From assembly GCF_030209575.1 (NCBI RefSeq), contig NZ_JARVRS010000001.1, forward strand, positions 1,054,001-1,118,000: 64,000 nucleotides of DNA. Direction: 5' to 3'. The position numbers and the translations under genes were made by a program. The notes beneath the pieces were generated by a model that saw nothing but the letters and a program-made list of their open reading frames with translations, ran no database searches and was not told the DNA's origin. Below are positions 24,330 to 33,186 of this stretch, piece after piece. Numbering within the stretch: the stretch's first letter is position 1; the number at the start of each line of letters is the position of its first letter. Source of the stretch: Leifsonia sp. fls2-241-R2A-40a. Lineage in GTDB: Bacteria > Actinomycetota > Actinomycetes > Actinomycetales > Microbacteriaceae.

Positions 24330-25811
24330 ATGACTCGTAAACGTATTCGGGCGACGGTGGCTCCGGTGGTGGCCGCGGCCGTGCTTGCGGTGTCGCTGGG
24401 GGCGGTCTCCCCGGCGGCGGCGGCCCCCTCGGGCTATCTCGCATTGGGCGACTCCTACGCGGCCGGCCAGGACATCGATGGGCATAAGGGCACGGACGCC
24501 GGATGCCTGCAGTCCTCCGTCAACTACCCATCGCAAGTCGCGACGAACCTTGGGCTCACACTGACCGACAACACCTGCTCGGGTGCCGTCTTAGGCGACG
24601 TGTTCGCGACATCCACTGCCGGTCGGCCCGCACAGGCCGGCGCTCCCGGCAACTCGGTCGGGACGATCACGCTGACGATGGGCGCCAACGATCTCGGGTT
24701 ATCGGCGATCGCGAGTTCGTGCATAGCGAGCTCGGCCAGCGGCCCGCTCACGAGCGGTGAACCCTCCTGCGCGGCTCGATATTCAGCCGGCGGAGAGAAC
24801 AACCTGGCCAGCCGACTGGCGACGACGGTGCTCCCGCATCTGACATCCACACTCACTCAGCTGCGTTCGACGTACCCGAGCGCGCGGATCCTGGTGGTGG
24901 GCTACCTCCCTTTGACGCCGGACGCCGCGCACACTCCCGCCGGAGGATGTTTCTCGCGGCTCGCTCTGAATGGAACCAGCTTCCCGTTCGTCACCACCGA
25001 TCTGGAATGGCTGAACTCGGTCCAGCGTGCGATGGACGCGCAATACGAACTGGCCGCCGAAGCCAGCGGCGCCCAGTACCTGTCGTTGATGACCGCAGCG
25101 GCCGACCATACCGCGTGCTCTGCCTCCAACACCCCCTACATCAACCCCCTCACCATCACCGGCTTCTCGCCTGACGCGAGCGCTCTCCATCCGAATTCGT
25201 CGGGCCTGAAATTCCTGGGACAGGCCGTCACGTCGGCCCTCAACACACAGCAGGCGTTCGGTGGCGTGCGGGGCCAACTCATCCCCCAGGGCGGCGACGA
25301 GTACGAGCTGCAGATCCTGGTTCCCGGCGCGACCCTGAGTTCCACACCCACCGTGACCGCATGGAAGAACGAAAGCTACCTCGCCCATGTCCAGGGCGAG
25401 TTCGGCTGGTACCTCGGCGTACGCGCCGCGAACGGCTACCGCGTCTACTCTCAGACCATCACGATGAGCCAGGGAGACGTCGTCGAGCTGAAAACCGCAG
25501 ACGGATCACGTCAGGTGCTCAGCGCTCTACCGACCTCGTTCCGAGGCGTCACCGGCCAGGTCGTGCACATCAGTGGCAACACTTACGAGCTCCAGATCTG
25601 GGTCCCGGTCAACACCCTCGAAACCACGCCGGACATCTCCGCGCGCATCAACGGCGATTACGCGGCCAGCATCGTCGGGCAGTCCGCTTACTACCTGCAG
25701 GTTCGAGGCGGAGGCGGTTACCGCGTTTACACCCAACTGGTGACCCTCCAAGCCACGGACACGGTCACCCTCACCGTGACGGGGACCAACGAGCAGCAGA
25801 GACTCTCCTAG
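24330..25811 (+). CDS. Secreted SGNH/GDSL hydrolase with duplicated C-terminal domain
   Basis: A 493-residue exported protein. The signal peptide spans 1-32 (ending SPAAAA-P). The SGNH domain covers about 35-308: Ser42 in GDSYAAG, Asn120 in GAND, and His287 in ALHPNSSG. The Asp usually three residues before that His is Ser, so a Ser-His dyad may act. Two related domains of about 80 residues follow (about 311-395 and 406-487), each with G-V-x-G-Q, YELQI(L/W)VP and GYRVY, suggesting tandem binding modules. SGNH enzymes remove acyl groups from lipids, sugars or polysaccharides. Beside a polysaccharide synthase, deacylation of the polymer is an attractive but unproven job. ATG 24330 has GAAAGG upstream. 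Confidence 0.88.
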   Translation: MTRKRIRATVAPVVAAAVLAVSLGAVSPAAAAPSGYLALGDSYAAGQDIDGHKGTDAGCLQSSVNYPSQVATNLGLTLTDNTCSGAVLGDVFATSTAGRPAQAGAPGNSVGTITLTMGANDLGLSAIASSCIASSASGPLTSGEPSCAARYSAGGENNLASRLATTVLPHLTSTLTQLRSTYPSARILVVGYLPLTPDAAHTPAGGCFSRLALNGTSFPFVTTDLEWLNSVQRAMDAQYELAAEASGAQYLSLMTAAADHTACSASNTPYINPLTITGFSPDASALHPNSSGLKFLGQAVTSALNTQQAFGGVRGQLIPQGGDEYELQILVPGATLSSTPTVTAWKNESYLAHVQGEFGWYLGVRAANGYRVYSQTITMSQGDVVELKTADGSRQVLSALPTSFRGVTGQVVHISGNTYELQIWVPVNTLETTPDISARINGDYAASIVGQSAYYLQVRGGGGYRVYTQLVTLQATDTVTLTVTGTNEQQRLS

Positions 25812-25861
25812 CCCGACGGCGGGCCGTCGTCGGAACCTCACGGCGGCCCGACGCCGTCGGG
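25812..25861 (+). terminator. Terminator after the SGNH hydrolase
   Basis: CCCGACGGC (25812-25820) pairs with GCCGTCGGG (25853-25861), and the inner CGGGCCG pairs with CGGCCCG, forming a long G/C-rich hairpin with a small bulge directly after the stop. Confidence 0.75.
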
Positions 25862-25966
25862 TGATGCAGACATTCTCGGCAGCGTCTAGGTAGTTGCCCC
25901 CAGGTGGCCGCGGCACCGTGCCGAAGAGGGTGGGAGCACCCCTCCCCCACCACCTAAGGAGCCCTC

Positions 25967-26239
25967 ATGACGGACGCGACCATGCACCACATCTCCGACC
26001 AGGACCTCATCCGGATGCTGCGGGCGAAGAACCCCGACGCGGCGGCCGAGCTGTTCGGGCGTTACCACGACTGGTCCGAGCACCTCACCCGGACCCACCA
26101 CCCCCGGGCCGTGACGGCGGATGTGTCGATCACAGCGTTGACCCGCACCATCCTTCACCTGCGCTCGACGACCGGACCCACCGAGCGGTTCTCCAGCTAC
26201 CTGCGCACCTTCATCACGCAGCCGATCAGCGCGCGGTGA
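25967..26239 (+). CDS. Small protein resembling sigma-factor region 2
   Basis: A 90-residue protein. LIRMLRAKNPDAAAELFGRYHDW resembles the start of sigma-70 family region 2, where proteins read LxxRxxxGDxxAFxxLYxRY. The later TTGPTERFSSYLRTFI resembles the GPxxAFxxYLxT stretch seen in some actinobacterial ECF-like proteins. There is no region 4, so it cannot be a complete sigma factor. It may be a remnant, a partner subunit or an unrelated small helical protein. ATG 25967 follows TAAGGAG. It ends the surface locus and stands alone after a terminator. Confidence 0.65.
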   Translation: MTDATMHHISDQDLIRMLRAKNPDAAAELFGRYHDWSEHLTRTHHPRAVTADVSITALTRTILHLRSTTGPTERFSSYLRTFITQPISAR

Positions 26240-26336
26240 TCACCGGCCCGAGTCGGCGCCCTGGGCGGAATCGCTGCGCCTGCACGGACACGCGTGAGAG
26301 GATTTAGTCCGGCTCAGTACAGAAAGCAGGACGCTC

Positions 26337-26924
26337 ATGGCCGCACGGGGCAGACCACGCGGATTCGACACGGACGAGGCGCTCGACCGCGCCGTCGAGG
26401 TGTTCTGGCGGCAAGGCTACGAGGGCACCACGCTCGACGACCTCACCACCGCGATGGGCATCAACCGGCCCAGCCTGTACGCGGCCTTCGGCAACAAGGA
26501 GGCGACCTTCCGCCGGGCCGTCGAGCGGTACGCCGAGATCGACATGGCCTACGTCGGGGAGGCGCTGGAGCAGCCCACCGCTCGCGCCGTCGCCGAGCAC
26601 TACCTCCGGAGCAACGTCGCCGCGATCACGATGCCGGGCCGGCCGCCCGGGTGCCTCTCGATCCAGGGCGGGCTCTCCGGCAGCCCGGAGGACGAGCGGA
26701 TCGTCCGGTTCCTCGCCGACAGCAGGGATGCCGGGGAGCGGCGGCTCGCCGAGCGGTTCCGGCGCGCGATCGCGGAGGGAGACCTCGACGCGGACGAGCG
26801 ACCGGACGAACTCGCCAAGTACCTGTCGACGGTGAGCACGGGGCTCGCGGTCCAGGCGTCGGCCGGGGCGTCCCGCGCATCCCTCATGCGGGTCGTCGAG
26901 CGGGCGCTTCTCGCGTTCCCCTAG
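26337..26924 (+). CDS. TetR/AcrR family transcriptional regulator
   Basis: A 195-residue repressor. The N-terminal helix-turn-helix spans about 10-55, with ALDRAVEVFWRQGYEGTTLDDLTTAMGI and the recognition helix around RPSLYAAFGNKEATF. The remainder is a helical ligand-binding domain with PGCLSIQGGL, seen in the YxaF/AcrR-like subgroup. The ligand and target are unknown, and no clear palindrome lies upstream. It converges on the LacI-family gene; their coding ends overlap by four bases. Confidence 0.93.
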   Translation: MAARGRPRGFDTDEALDRAVEVFWRQGYEGTTLDDLTTAMGINRPSLYAAFGNKEATFRRAVERYAEIDMAYVGEALEQPTARAVAEHYLRSNVAAITMPGRPPGCLSIQGGLSGSPEDERIVRFLADSRDAGERRLAERFRRAIAEGDLDADERPDELAKYLSTVSTGLAVQASAGASRASLMRVVERALLAFP

Positions 26925-27982
26925 GCATCGGGCGCGGCGACCGCCGGCGGCGCCGTGCTCGCGCGGACTACCAGCCGGGTCTCCATCACGGACGACCGCA
27001 CGGGCTCCGGGTGACCCTCGATCTCGGCGATCAGCAGTTCCAGCGCGCGGCGGCCGATCGCCTCGAACTCCTGGTGGATGGTCGTCAGCGGCGGCCAGAA
27101 CGAATCGGACTCGGCCATGTCGTCGAAGCCGACCACGCTGACATCCTCCGGCACGCGCCGGCCCGCCTCGTGGAGGGCGCGCAACACCCCGAGCGCCATC
27201 TGGTCGTTCGCGGCGAACACGGCCGTGATCTCCGGGCGGGAGGCGATCTCCTGTCCATGGCGGTAGCCCGCCGCCGTGGACCAGTCGCCGCGGAGCACCT
27301 CCGGGACCGGCGCGCCGGCCTCCTCGAGCGTCCTGCGCCACGACTCCTCGCGCCGGGCGGCCGAGTACGACTCCGCTGGTCCGGAGATGTGCCACACCGT
27401 GCGATGCCCGAGCTCGAGCAGGTGCTCCGTCGCCTGGCGGGCGCCATCCGCCTGGTCCGTGTCGACCTGCGGATAGTCCCGGCGTTCGGTGGAGTCGACC
27501 ACGACGACCGAGAGGCCGGACGGGAGCTCGACATCGGAGCGGTCCGCGATGTGCGCCTCCAGCACGACGATGATGCCGTCGACAGCCTGCTCGAGGAGTC
27601 GGCTGAACGCGGCGCTCACGTCGCGCTGCGTCGGCTGTTCGACCGGGACGACGGTGATCGAGTACCCCGCCTTGGCGGCCGAGACGGCGATCGCGTCCAG
27701 GGTGCGCATGTTGCCGTAGGAGGACAGGGTGAACATCATCACGCCGATGTTCCGGAACCGCCCGGAGCGCAGGGCGCGCGCGGCGCGGTTGGGCCGGTAG
27801 CCCAGCGCCTGCATGGAGTCGAGGACGCGGCGCCGGGTGGACTCCTCCACGTTCGTCAGCCCGTTCGCGACGCGCGAGACGGTCTGCGTCGAGACGCCCG
27901 CGTGCGCGGCGACATCGCCCAGGGACGGCCCGCGCTTGCGGGCCGATCCGGCGGACGTGATCGCGGCGACCGGCTCAGTCAT
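26921..27982 (-). CDS. LacI family transcriptional regulator of the GH35 operon
   Basis: A 353-residue sugar-responsive repressor. The HTH at about 20-45 reads SLGDVAAHAGVSTQTVSRVANG, the hinge includes LGYRPNRAARAL, and the periplasmic-binding-like sensor runs from GVMMFT to the end with FAANDQMALGVLRAL and VSVVGFDD. It is transcribed away from the permease-lipoprotein-GH35 operon, and two LacI-type palindromes lie in the 121 bases between them, so it probably controls both directions and responds to a galactoside or its breakdown product (inferred). Confidence 0.94.
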   Translation of the reverse strand: MTEPVAAITSAGSARKRGPSLGDVAAHAGVSTQTVSRVANGLTNVEESTRRRVLDSMQALGYRPNRAARALRSGRFRNIGVMMFTLSSYGNMRTLDAIAVSAAKAGYSITVVPVEQPTQRDVSAAFSRLLEQAVDGIIVVLEAHIADRSDVELPSGLSVVVVDSTERRDYPQVDTDQADGARQATEHLLELGHRTVWHISGPAESYSAARREESWRRTLEEAGAPVPEVLRGDWSTAAGYRHGQEIASRPEITAVFAANDQMALGVLRALHEAGRRVPEDVSVVGFDDMAESDSFWPPLTTIHQEFEAIGRRALELLIAEIEGHPEPVRSSVMETRLVVRASTAPPAVAAPDA

Positions 27983-28026
27983 TCCACACCTTCATTGCGT
28001 TCATAGCATCCCAGAGACTTGCACTG

Positions 28027-28040
28027 TGTTGACGTCAACA
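28027..28040. promoter_or_regulatory. LacI-type operator 1
   Basis: TGTTGACGTCAACA is a perfect 14-base palindrome with a central ACGT. It lies 45 bases upstream of the LacI gene start and probably autoregulates that gene. Confidence 0.85.
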
Positions 28041-28058
28041 TGTTAGAGTAGCGCCCAC

Positions 28059-28076
28059 GATGTTGACGTAAACATC
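28059..28076. promoter_or_regulatory. LacI-type operator 2
   Basis: GATGTTGACGTAAACATC is an 18-base near-palindrome with one mismatched pair, sharing the TGTTGACGT half-site with operator 1. Centres are 34 bases apart, about three helical turns, on the side nearer the permease gene. Confidence 0.85.
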
Positions 28077-28103
28077 CGAACCGACCCAGAACCCGGGGAA
28101 GAA

Positions 28104-29027
28104 ATGACAACGACGTCTCTCACGCAGTCGACCGCACCGGGAGGTGCCCGCAGCCTCCGTCGCACCCGCCGCGACTGGCGCGGCTGGGCCTTCGTCGCAC
28201 CCTTCATGGTCGTCTTCGCGGCGATGATCATCGCTCCGGTGCTCTACGCGCTCTACCTGAGCCTGTTCCGCCAGCAGCTCATCGGCGGCAACGCCTTCGT
28301 CGGACTCGGCAACTACCTCGCCGTCCTCCAGGACGACAAGTTCTGGACCTCGCTCGGTCGCGTCGCGCTGTTCCTGCTCGTGCAGGTCCCGGTGATGCTT
28401 GCCCTGTCGTTGATCGCCGCGCTCGCCCTCGACAGCGCCCGCCTGCACGGCGCCGGATTCTTCCGGATCGCGCTGTTCCTCCCCTACGCCGTCCCGAGCG
28501 TCGTGGCCGCCCTCATCTGGGGATTCATCTACGGCGACCAGTTCGGGCTGACCGCCGGCGTCAACCAGTTGCTCGGCACGGGCCTCGCGCCGCTGAGCGG
28601 GCAGTGGGTGCTCGCCTCCATCGGCAACATCGTGACCTGGGAGTTCATGGGCTACAACATGCTCATCTTCTACGCGGCGCTCCGCGTCATCCCGGCGGAA
28701 CTGTACGAAGCGGCCGAGATCGACGGCGCGGGCGCGTTCCGCACGGTGTTCAGCATCAAGCTGCCCGCCATCCGCGGTGCACTGGTGATCGCGACGATCT
28801 TCTCGATCATCGGCAGCTTCCAGCTCTTCAATGAGCCGAACCTGCTCAAGCAGCTCGCACCCAACGCGATCAGCAGCTACTTCACCCCGAACATGTACGC
28901 CTACAACCTCTCGTTCGCCGGGCAGCAGTTCAACTACGCCGCGACGGTGGCGATCGTGATGGGCGTCTTCACGGCCGTGATCGCCTACGTCGTGCAACTG
29001 CGCGGCACCAGGAAGGAGCTCCGCTGA
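28104..29027 (+). CDS. Sugar ABC importer permease (MalF-like)
   Basis: A 307-residue inner-membrane permease with six predicted helices, the first after a basic 28-residue leader. The ATPase-docking loop EAAEIDGAGAFRTVFSIKLP carries the EAA-x3-G motif. It pairs with the next permease to carry a sugar delivered by the lipoprotein at 30000. Carbohydrate uptake family CUT1. It overlaps the next gene (TGATG). No ATPase gene is present in the operon, so a shared MsiK-type ATPase encoded elsewhere is presumed. Confidence 0.94.
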   Translation: MTTTSLTQSTAPGGARSLRRTRRDWRGWAFVAPFMVVFAAMIIAPVLYALYLSLFRQQLIGGNAFVGLGNYLAVLQDDKFWTSLGRVALFLLVQVPVMLALSLIAALALDSARLHGAGFFRIALFLPYAVPSVVAALIWGFIYGDQFGLTAGVNQLLGTGLAPLSGQWVLASIGNIVTWEFMGYNMLIFYAALRVIPAELYEAAEIDGAGAFRTVFSIKLPAIRGALVIATIFSIIGSFQLFNEPNLLKQLAPNAISSYFTPNMYAYNLSFAGQQFNYAATVAIVMGVFTAVIAYVVQLRGTRKELR

Positions 29028-29962
29028 TGGCCGCGGTCACCGACACCAGGAGCACGCGCACCCGCAAGCCGCCGTCGCGGGCCGCCGCGCGCGTCCGCGC
29101 CGGAGCATCCTCCGACCGCCGCGTGCGCAAGTCGCCGGTCCTGACGATCGTCATGGTGCTGTTCGTCATTTACTCACTCGTCCCGCTGATCTGGCTGGTC
29201 GTGAACGCGACGAAGAGCCAGCCGGACCTGTACTCGTCCTTCGGGCTGTGGTTCGGCAAGGACTTCACCCTCTTTCAGAACATCGCGGACACCTTCACGT
29301 ATCGCGGCGGCATCTTCGTGCAGTGGCTCGGCAACACGCTGCTCTACGTGGTTGTCGGTGCGGGCGGTGCGACCCTGCTCGCCACGGTCGCCGGTTACGG
29401 ACTGGCGAAGTACGACTTCCCCGGCAAGCGGGCCGTCTTCGCCGTCATCCTGGGCGCGATCGCGGTCCCGGGGACCGCGCTGGCCGTCCCGACCTTCCTG
29501 ATGTTCAGCCAGGCCGGGCTCACCAACACCCCGTGGGCGATCATCCTGCCCTCGCTGATCAGCCCCTTCGGGCTGTACCTGATCTGGACGTATGCGACGG
29601 AGGCCGTCCCCACCGAGCTGCTCGAGGCGGCGAGGATGGACGGCGCCGGGGAGTTCCGCACGTTCTTCACGATCTCGCTGCGGCTCCTCGCCCCCGGGAT
29701 CGTCACGGTCGCGCTCTTCGCGATCGTCGCCACCTGGAACAACTACTTCCTGCCGCTCATCATGCTGAGCGATCCGACCTGGTACCCGCTGACGGTCGGA
29801 CTCAGCCAGTGGAGCGCGCAGGCGACCGGGGTCGGCGCCCAGCCGATCTTCAACCTCGTGATCACCGGATCCCTCATCACGATCGTCCCGATCGTGGCCG
29901 CGTTCCTGGTGCTCCAGCGCTACTGGCAGTCGGGCCTGGCCGCCGGAAGCGTCAAGCAGTAA
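29027..29962 (+). CDS. Carbohydrate ABC importer permease (MalG-like)
   Basis: A 311-residue permease with six predicted helices after a long basic cytoplasmic leader (about 45 residues, Arg-rich). The EAA loop reads EAARMDGAGEFRTFFTISLRLL. The C-terminus YWQSGLAAGSVKQ is typical of MalG-type CUT1 permeases. Its ATG overlaps the previous stop by one base, so the two permeases are translated as a pair in equal amounts. It is followed 37 bases later by the binding-protein gene. Confidence 0.94.
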   Translation: MAAVTDTRSTRTRKPPSRAAARVRAGASSDRRVRKSPVLTIVMVLFVIYSLVPLIWLVVNATKSQPDLYSSFGLWFGKDFTLFQNIADTFTYRGGIFVQWLGNTLLYVVVGAGGATLLATVAGYGLAKYDFPGKRAVFAVILGAIAVPGTALAVPTFLMFSQAGLTNTPWAIILPSLISPFGLYLIWTYATEAVPTELLEAARMDGAGEFRTFFTISLRLLAPGIVTVALFAIVATWNNYFLPLIMLSDPTWYPLTVGLSQWSAQATGVGAQPIFNLVITGSLITIVPIVAAFLVLQRYWQSGLAAGSVKQ

Positions 29963-29999
29963 CCGCAATCGCATTCCACAAAGAAGTGAAAGGAAGCTC

Positions 30000-31346
30000 A
30001 TGAAGCGCACACTCGCGTCCCGGCACCTCCGCCGGCTCGTCACCGCGGCGGTCGTCAGCGCCGTCGTCGGCGTCTCGCTCGCCGCCTGCTCCGGCGGCAC
30101 CTCGTCGGGCGGCGGAAGCGCCTCGGACATCGACGCAGCCCTCAAGCAGGGCGGGACGATCACCTACTGGTCGTGGACCCCGTCGGCGGAGGCCCAGGTC
30201 GCCGCGTTCGAGAAGCAGTACCCGAAGGTGAAGGTCAAGCTGGTGAACGCCGGCACCAACACCACCGAGTACACGAAGCTGCAGAACGCGATCAAGGCAG
30301 GCTCCGGCGGTCCGGATGTCGCGCAGGTCGAGTACTACGCCATCCCGCAGTTCGCCCTGTCCGACTCCCTCGTCGACCTGAAGCAGTACGGCTTCGACAA
30401 GCTCAAGGGCGACTACACCCCGGGCCCCTGGGGCTCGGTCAACGTGGACGGCAAGCTCGTGGGCCTCCCGCAGGACTCCGGTCCCATGGCGATGTTCTAC
30501 AACAAGACCGTCTTCGACAAGCACGGCATCGCCGTCCCGAAGACGTGGGACGAGTACGTCGCCGCCGCGCAGAAGCTGCACGCGGCCGACCCCAACGCCT
30601 ACATCACCAGCGACTCGGGCGACTCCGGCTTCACCACCTCGATGATCTGGCAGGCCGGCGGCCGTCCGTTCTCGGTGAACGGCACCAAGGCGACGATCGA
30701 CCTGCAGGACGACGGCACGAAGAAGTGGACGGGCACCTGGGACAAGCTCGTCGAGGGCAAGCTGCTCTCGAGCGTCCCCGGGTGGAGCGACGACTGGTTC
30801 AAGGCACTGGGCAACGGCTCCATCGCGACCCTGGTGACCGGAGCGTGGATGCCCGGTGTGCTGGAGTCGTCGGTGAAGGACGGCGCCGGGCAGTGGCGCG
30901 TCGCGCCGGTCCCGACCTACGACGGGACCCCCAGCAACGCCGAGAACGGCGGCGGCGGCCAGGTCGTGCTCAAGCAGAGCAAGAACCAGGCGCTCGCGGC
31001 CGGCTTTCTGAAGTGGCTGAACAACGACGAGGACAGCATCAAGGTCTTCCTGCAGTCCGGCGGCTTCCCGTCGACCACGAAGGACCTGAACTCGTCCGAC
31101 TTCCTCGCGTCCGCGCCCGACTACTTCGGCGGCCAGAAGATCAACGAGGTTCTCGTCGACGGCGCGAAGAACGTCTCCACCGGCTGGCAGTACCTGCCGT
31201 TCCAGGTCTACGCGAACAGCATCTTCGGCGACACCGTCGGCCAGTCGTACACCTCGAACTCCAGCCTCGACCCGGGCCTGAAGGCCTGGCAGAAGGCGCT
31301 GGTCGAGTACGGCAACCAGCAGGGCTTCACGGTCACCGGCAAGTAG
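30000..31346 (+). CDS. Sugar-binding lipoprotein of ABC importer
   Basis: A 448-residue extracellular solute-binding protein (SBP family 1). The lipoprotein signal ends in the lipobox VSLAAC with Cys30, followed by a Gly/Ser linker. The mature domain starts GGTITYWSWTPSAEAQVAAFEKQYP and contains the family signature around AMFYNKTVFDKHGIAVPKTWDEY. Placement between permeases and a beta-galactosidase suggests a galactoside or galacto-oligosaccharide ligand, an inference from context. GAAAGGAAGC precedes the ATG. Confidence 0.94.
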   Translation: MKRTLASRHLRRLVTAAVVSAVVGVSLAACSGGTSSGGGSASDIDAALKQGGTITYWSWTPSAEAQVAAFEKQYPKVKVKLVNAGTNTTEYTKLQNAIKAGSGGPDVAQVEYYAIPQFALSDSLVDLKQYGFDKLKGDYTPGPWGSVNVDGKLVGLPQDSGPMAMFYNKTVFDKHGIAVPKTWDEYVAAAQKLHAADPNAYITSDSGDSGFTTSMIWQAGGRPFSVNGTKATIDLQDDGTKKWTGTWDKLVEGKLLSSVPGWSDDWFKALGNGSIATLVTGAWMPGVLESSVKDGAGQWRVAPVPTYDGTPSNAENGGGGQVVLKQSKNQALAAGFLKWLNNDEDSIKVFLQSGGFPSTTKDLNSSDFLASAPDYFGGQKINEVLVDGAKNVSTGWQYLPFQVYANSIFGDTVGQSYTSNSSLDPGLKAWQKALVEYGNQQGFTVTGK

Positions 31347-31352
31347 CACGAA

Positions 31353-31385
31353 CGTGGCCGGCCGCGCACGTCGCGGCCGGCCACG
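31353..31385 (+). terminator. Hairpin between binding-protein and GH35 genes
   Basis: A perfect 14-bp G/C-only-rich stem (31353-31366 against 31372-31385) with a 5-base loop. Inside an operon such a hairpin usually partly terminates or protects the upstream mRNA, keeping the binding protein more abundant than the enzyme. Confidence 0.75.
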
Positions 31386-31412
31386 CCCTTCCCCACCCTT
31401 TTCAGGAGAACC

Positions 31413-33182
31413 ATGACCACCTTCGAGATCGCGGGAGACGACTTCGTCCTCGACGGCGAGCCGTACCGCATCCTCTCGGGCGCGATCCACTACTTCCGGG
31501 TTCACCCCGACGACTGGGCGGACCGCATCCACAAGGCGCGCCTGATGGGCCTGAACACGATCGAGACCTACGTGCCGTGGAACGCGCACGAGCCGCGGCC
31601 GGGCGACTGGCGCGCCGACGGACCGCTGGACCTCGGCCGGTTCCTGCGCACGATCGCCGACGAGGGGATGCACGCCATCGTGCGCCCGGGGCCCTACATC
31701 TGCGCCGAATGGGACAACGGCGGCCTGCCCGCGTGGCTGTTCACCGACCCGGAGGTGGGAATCCGTCGCTCCGAGCCGAAGTTCGTCGCCGCGCTCACGG
31801 AGTACCTGCGCAACGTGCTCGACATCGTCGCGCCGCTGCAGGTCGCCGAAGGCGGACCCGTGCTGCTGGTGCAGGTCGAGAACGAGTACGGCGCCTACGG
31901 CGACGACAAGGCGTACCTGCAGCAGCTGGTCGAGGTGATCCGGGATGCGGGCATCACCGTCCCGCTCACCACGGTCGATCAGCCGCAGGACGACATGCTC
32001 GAGAACGGGTCGCTGCCCGGACTGCTCAAGACCGCGTCCTTCGGCTCGCGCTCGCGGGAACGCCTGGCGACTCTCCGCCGGCATCAGCCGACCGGGCCGC
32101 TGATGTGCTCGGAGTTCTGGGACGGCTGGTTCGACAGCTGGGGCACCCACCACCACACCACCCCGGTGGAGGAGTCGGCCGCCGAACTGGATGCGCTGCT
32201 CGCGCTGGGCGCGTCGGTCAACCTCTACATGTTCCACGGCGGCACGAACTTCGGCTTCACGAACGGCGCCAACGACAAGGGCGTCTACCAGCCGATCGTG
32301 ACCAGCTACGACTACGACGCCCCGCTCGACGAGGCGGGAGAGCCGACGGAGAAGTTCTGGGCGTTCCGCGACGTGATCGCCAAGTACGCGCCGGTTCCGT
32401 CGCTGGAGCCCGTCGCCGCAGCCGCGGCGCCCGCGTTCACGGTGCCGTTCGACTCCGCCGTGCCGCTGTGGGCGGTCGCCGACCGGCTCGGCGAATGGTC
32501 GCACACCGACTCCCTCCCGAGCTTCGACCAGCTCGGTCACTACAGCGGGCTGGGCGTGTACCGGACCGAGATCGACACGACCGAGCCCGCGGTCCTCGAG
32601 TTCGGCGAGGTGCGCGACCGCGCCTACGTCTCGGTCGGCAGCAGTCGCCTCGGCGTGCTCGCCCGCGACCACCACGACTCAGCGATCTCCCTCTCCCCCA
32701 GCCGCGGAACGCTCACCGTGCTGGTGGAGGATCAGGGACGGGTCGACTACGGTCCCCGCATCGGTGAGTCGAAGGGGCTGATCGGACCCGTGCAGCTGAA
32801 CGGCGAGGAGCTTCGCCGGTGGAGCGTGCTGCCGCTTCAGCTGTCGTCGATCGAGCCGGTGCGGGAGGCGCTGGACGCGTCGGCCGCGTCGGATCCTTCC
32901 CCCGAGCGCCTTGCCGGCCCGGTGTTCGCCCGCGCGATATTCGACCTCGACGAGCCGGGCCAGCTGGTCCTCGACACGACAGCCTGGGGCAAGGGCGTTG
33001 CGTGGATCAACGGCTTCAACCTGGGTCGCTACTGGACCCGCGGACCGCAGGAGACCCTGTACGTCCCGCGCGGAGTGCTGCGAGCCGGCCGCAACGAACT
33101 CGTCGTGCTCGAGCTCGAGTCGGCCGCCGAGGCGATCGCCGCCTTCGTCCCCGAGCCGCGGCTGGGGCACACGGAGGTCTGA
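31413..33182 (+). CDS. Glycoside hydrolase family 35 beta-galactosidase
   Basis: A 589-residue retaining beta-galactosidase. The GH35 signature GGPVLLVQVENEYG is near 147-160, with the acid/base Glu158; the nucleophile Glu is in MCSEFWDGWFDSWG near 232. The TIM-barrel start LSGAIHYFRVHPDDW and the substrate loop MFHGGTNFGF are both typical. C-terminal beta domains end with GVAWINGFNLGRYW and GPQETLYVPRGVL. There is no signal peptide, so it works in the cytosol on imported beta-galactosides. Its length is normal for bacterial GH35. The ATG follows CAGGAGAACC. Confidence 0.96.
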   Translation: MTTFEIAGDDFVLDGEPYRILSGAIHYFRVHPDDWADRIHKARLMGLNTIETYVPWNAHEPRPGDWRADGPLDLGRFLRTIADEGMHAIVRPGPYICAEWDNGGLPAWLFTDPEVGIRRSEPKFVAALTEYLRNVLDIVAPLQVAEGGPVLLVQVENEYGAYGDDKAYLQQLVEVIRDAGITVPLTTVDQPQDDMLENGSLPGLLKTASFGSRSRERLATLRRHQPTGPLMCSEFWDGWFDSWGTHHHTTPVEESAAELDALLALGASVNLYMFHGGTNFGFTNGANDKGVYQPIVTSYDYDAPLDEAGEPTEKFWAFRDVIAKYAPVPSLEPVAAAAAPAFTVPFDSAVPLWAVADRLGEWSHTDSLPSFDQLGHYSGLGVYRTEIDTTEPAVLEFGEVRDRAYVSVGSSRLGVLARDHHDSAISLSPSRGTLTVLVEDQGRVDYGPRIGESKGLIGPVQLNGEELRRWSVLPLQLSSIEPVREALDASAASDPSPERLAGPVFARAIFDLDEPGQLVLDTTAWGKGVAWINGFNLGRYWTRGPQETLYVPRGVLRAGRNELVVLELESAAEAIAAFVPEPRLGHTEV

Positions 33183-33186
33183 GCGA

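Noticed and set aside
24152-24340. 62-codon open frame before the SGNH hydrolase
   Set aside because: No ribosome site, overlaps the hydrolase start, and lies in the most A/T-rich stretch, where a promoter is expected.
25967-26239. Calling this gene a full ECF sigma factor
   Set aside because: Only a region-2-like half is present; region 4 is absent both in the gene and directly downstream.
17693-26240. Integrated element with att repeats at tRNA-Arg
   Set aside because: I saw no second copy of the tRNA 3' end, no integrase and no transposase in the region.
29952-32675. 907-codon open frame on the minus strand
   Set aside because: It lies opposite the binding-protein and GH35 genes, which have clear domains. 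Long antisense frames are expected at this G/C content, and its translation is low-complexity Arg/Val/Gly with no motif.
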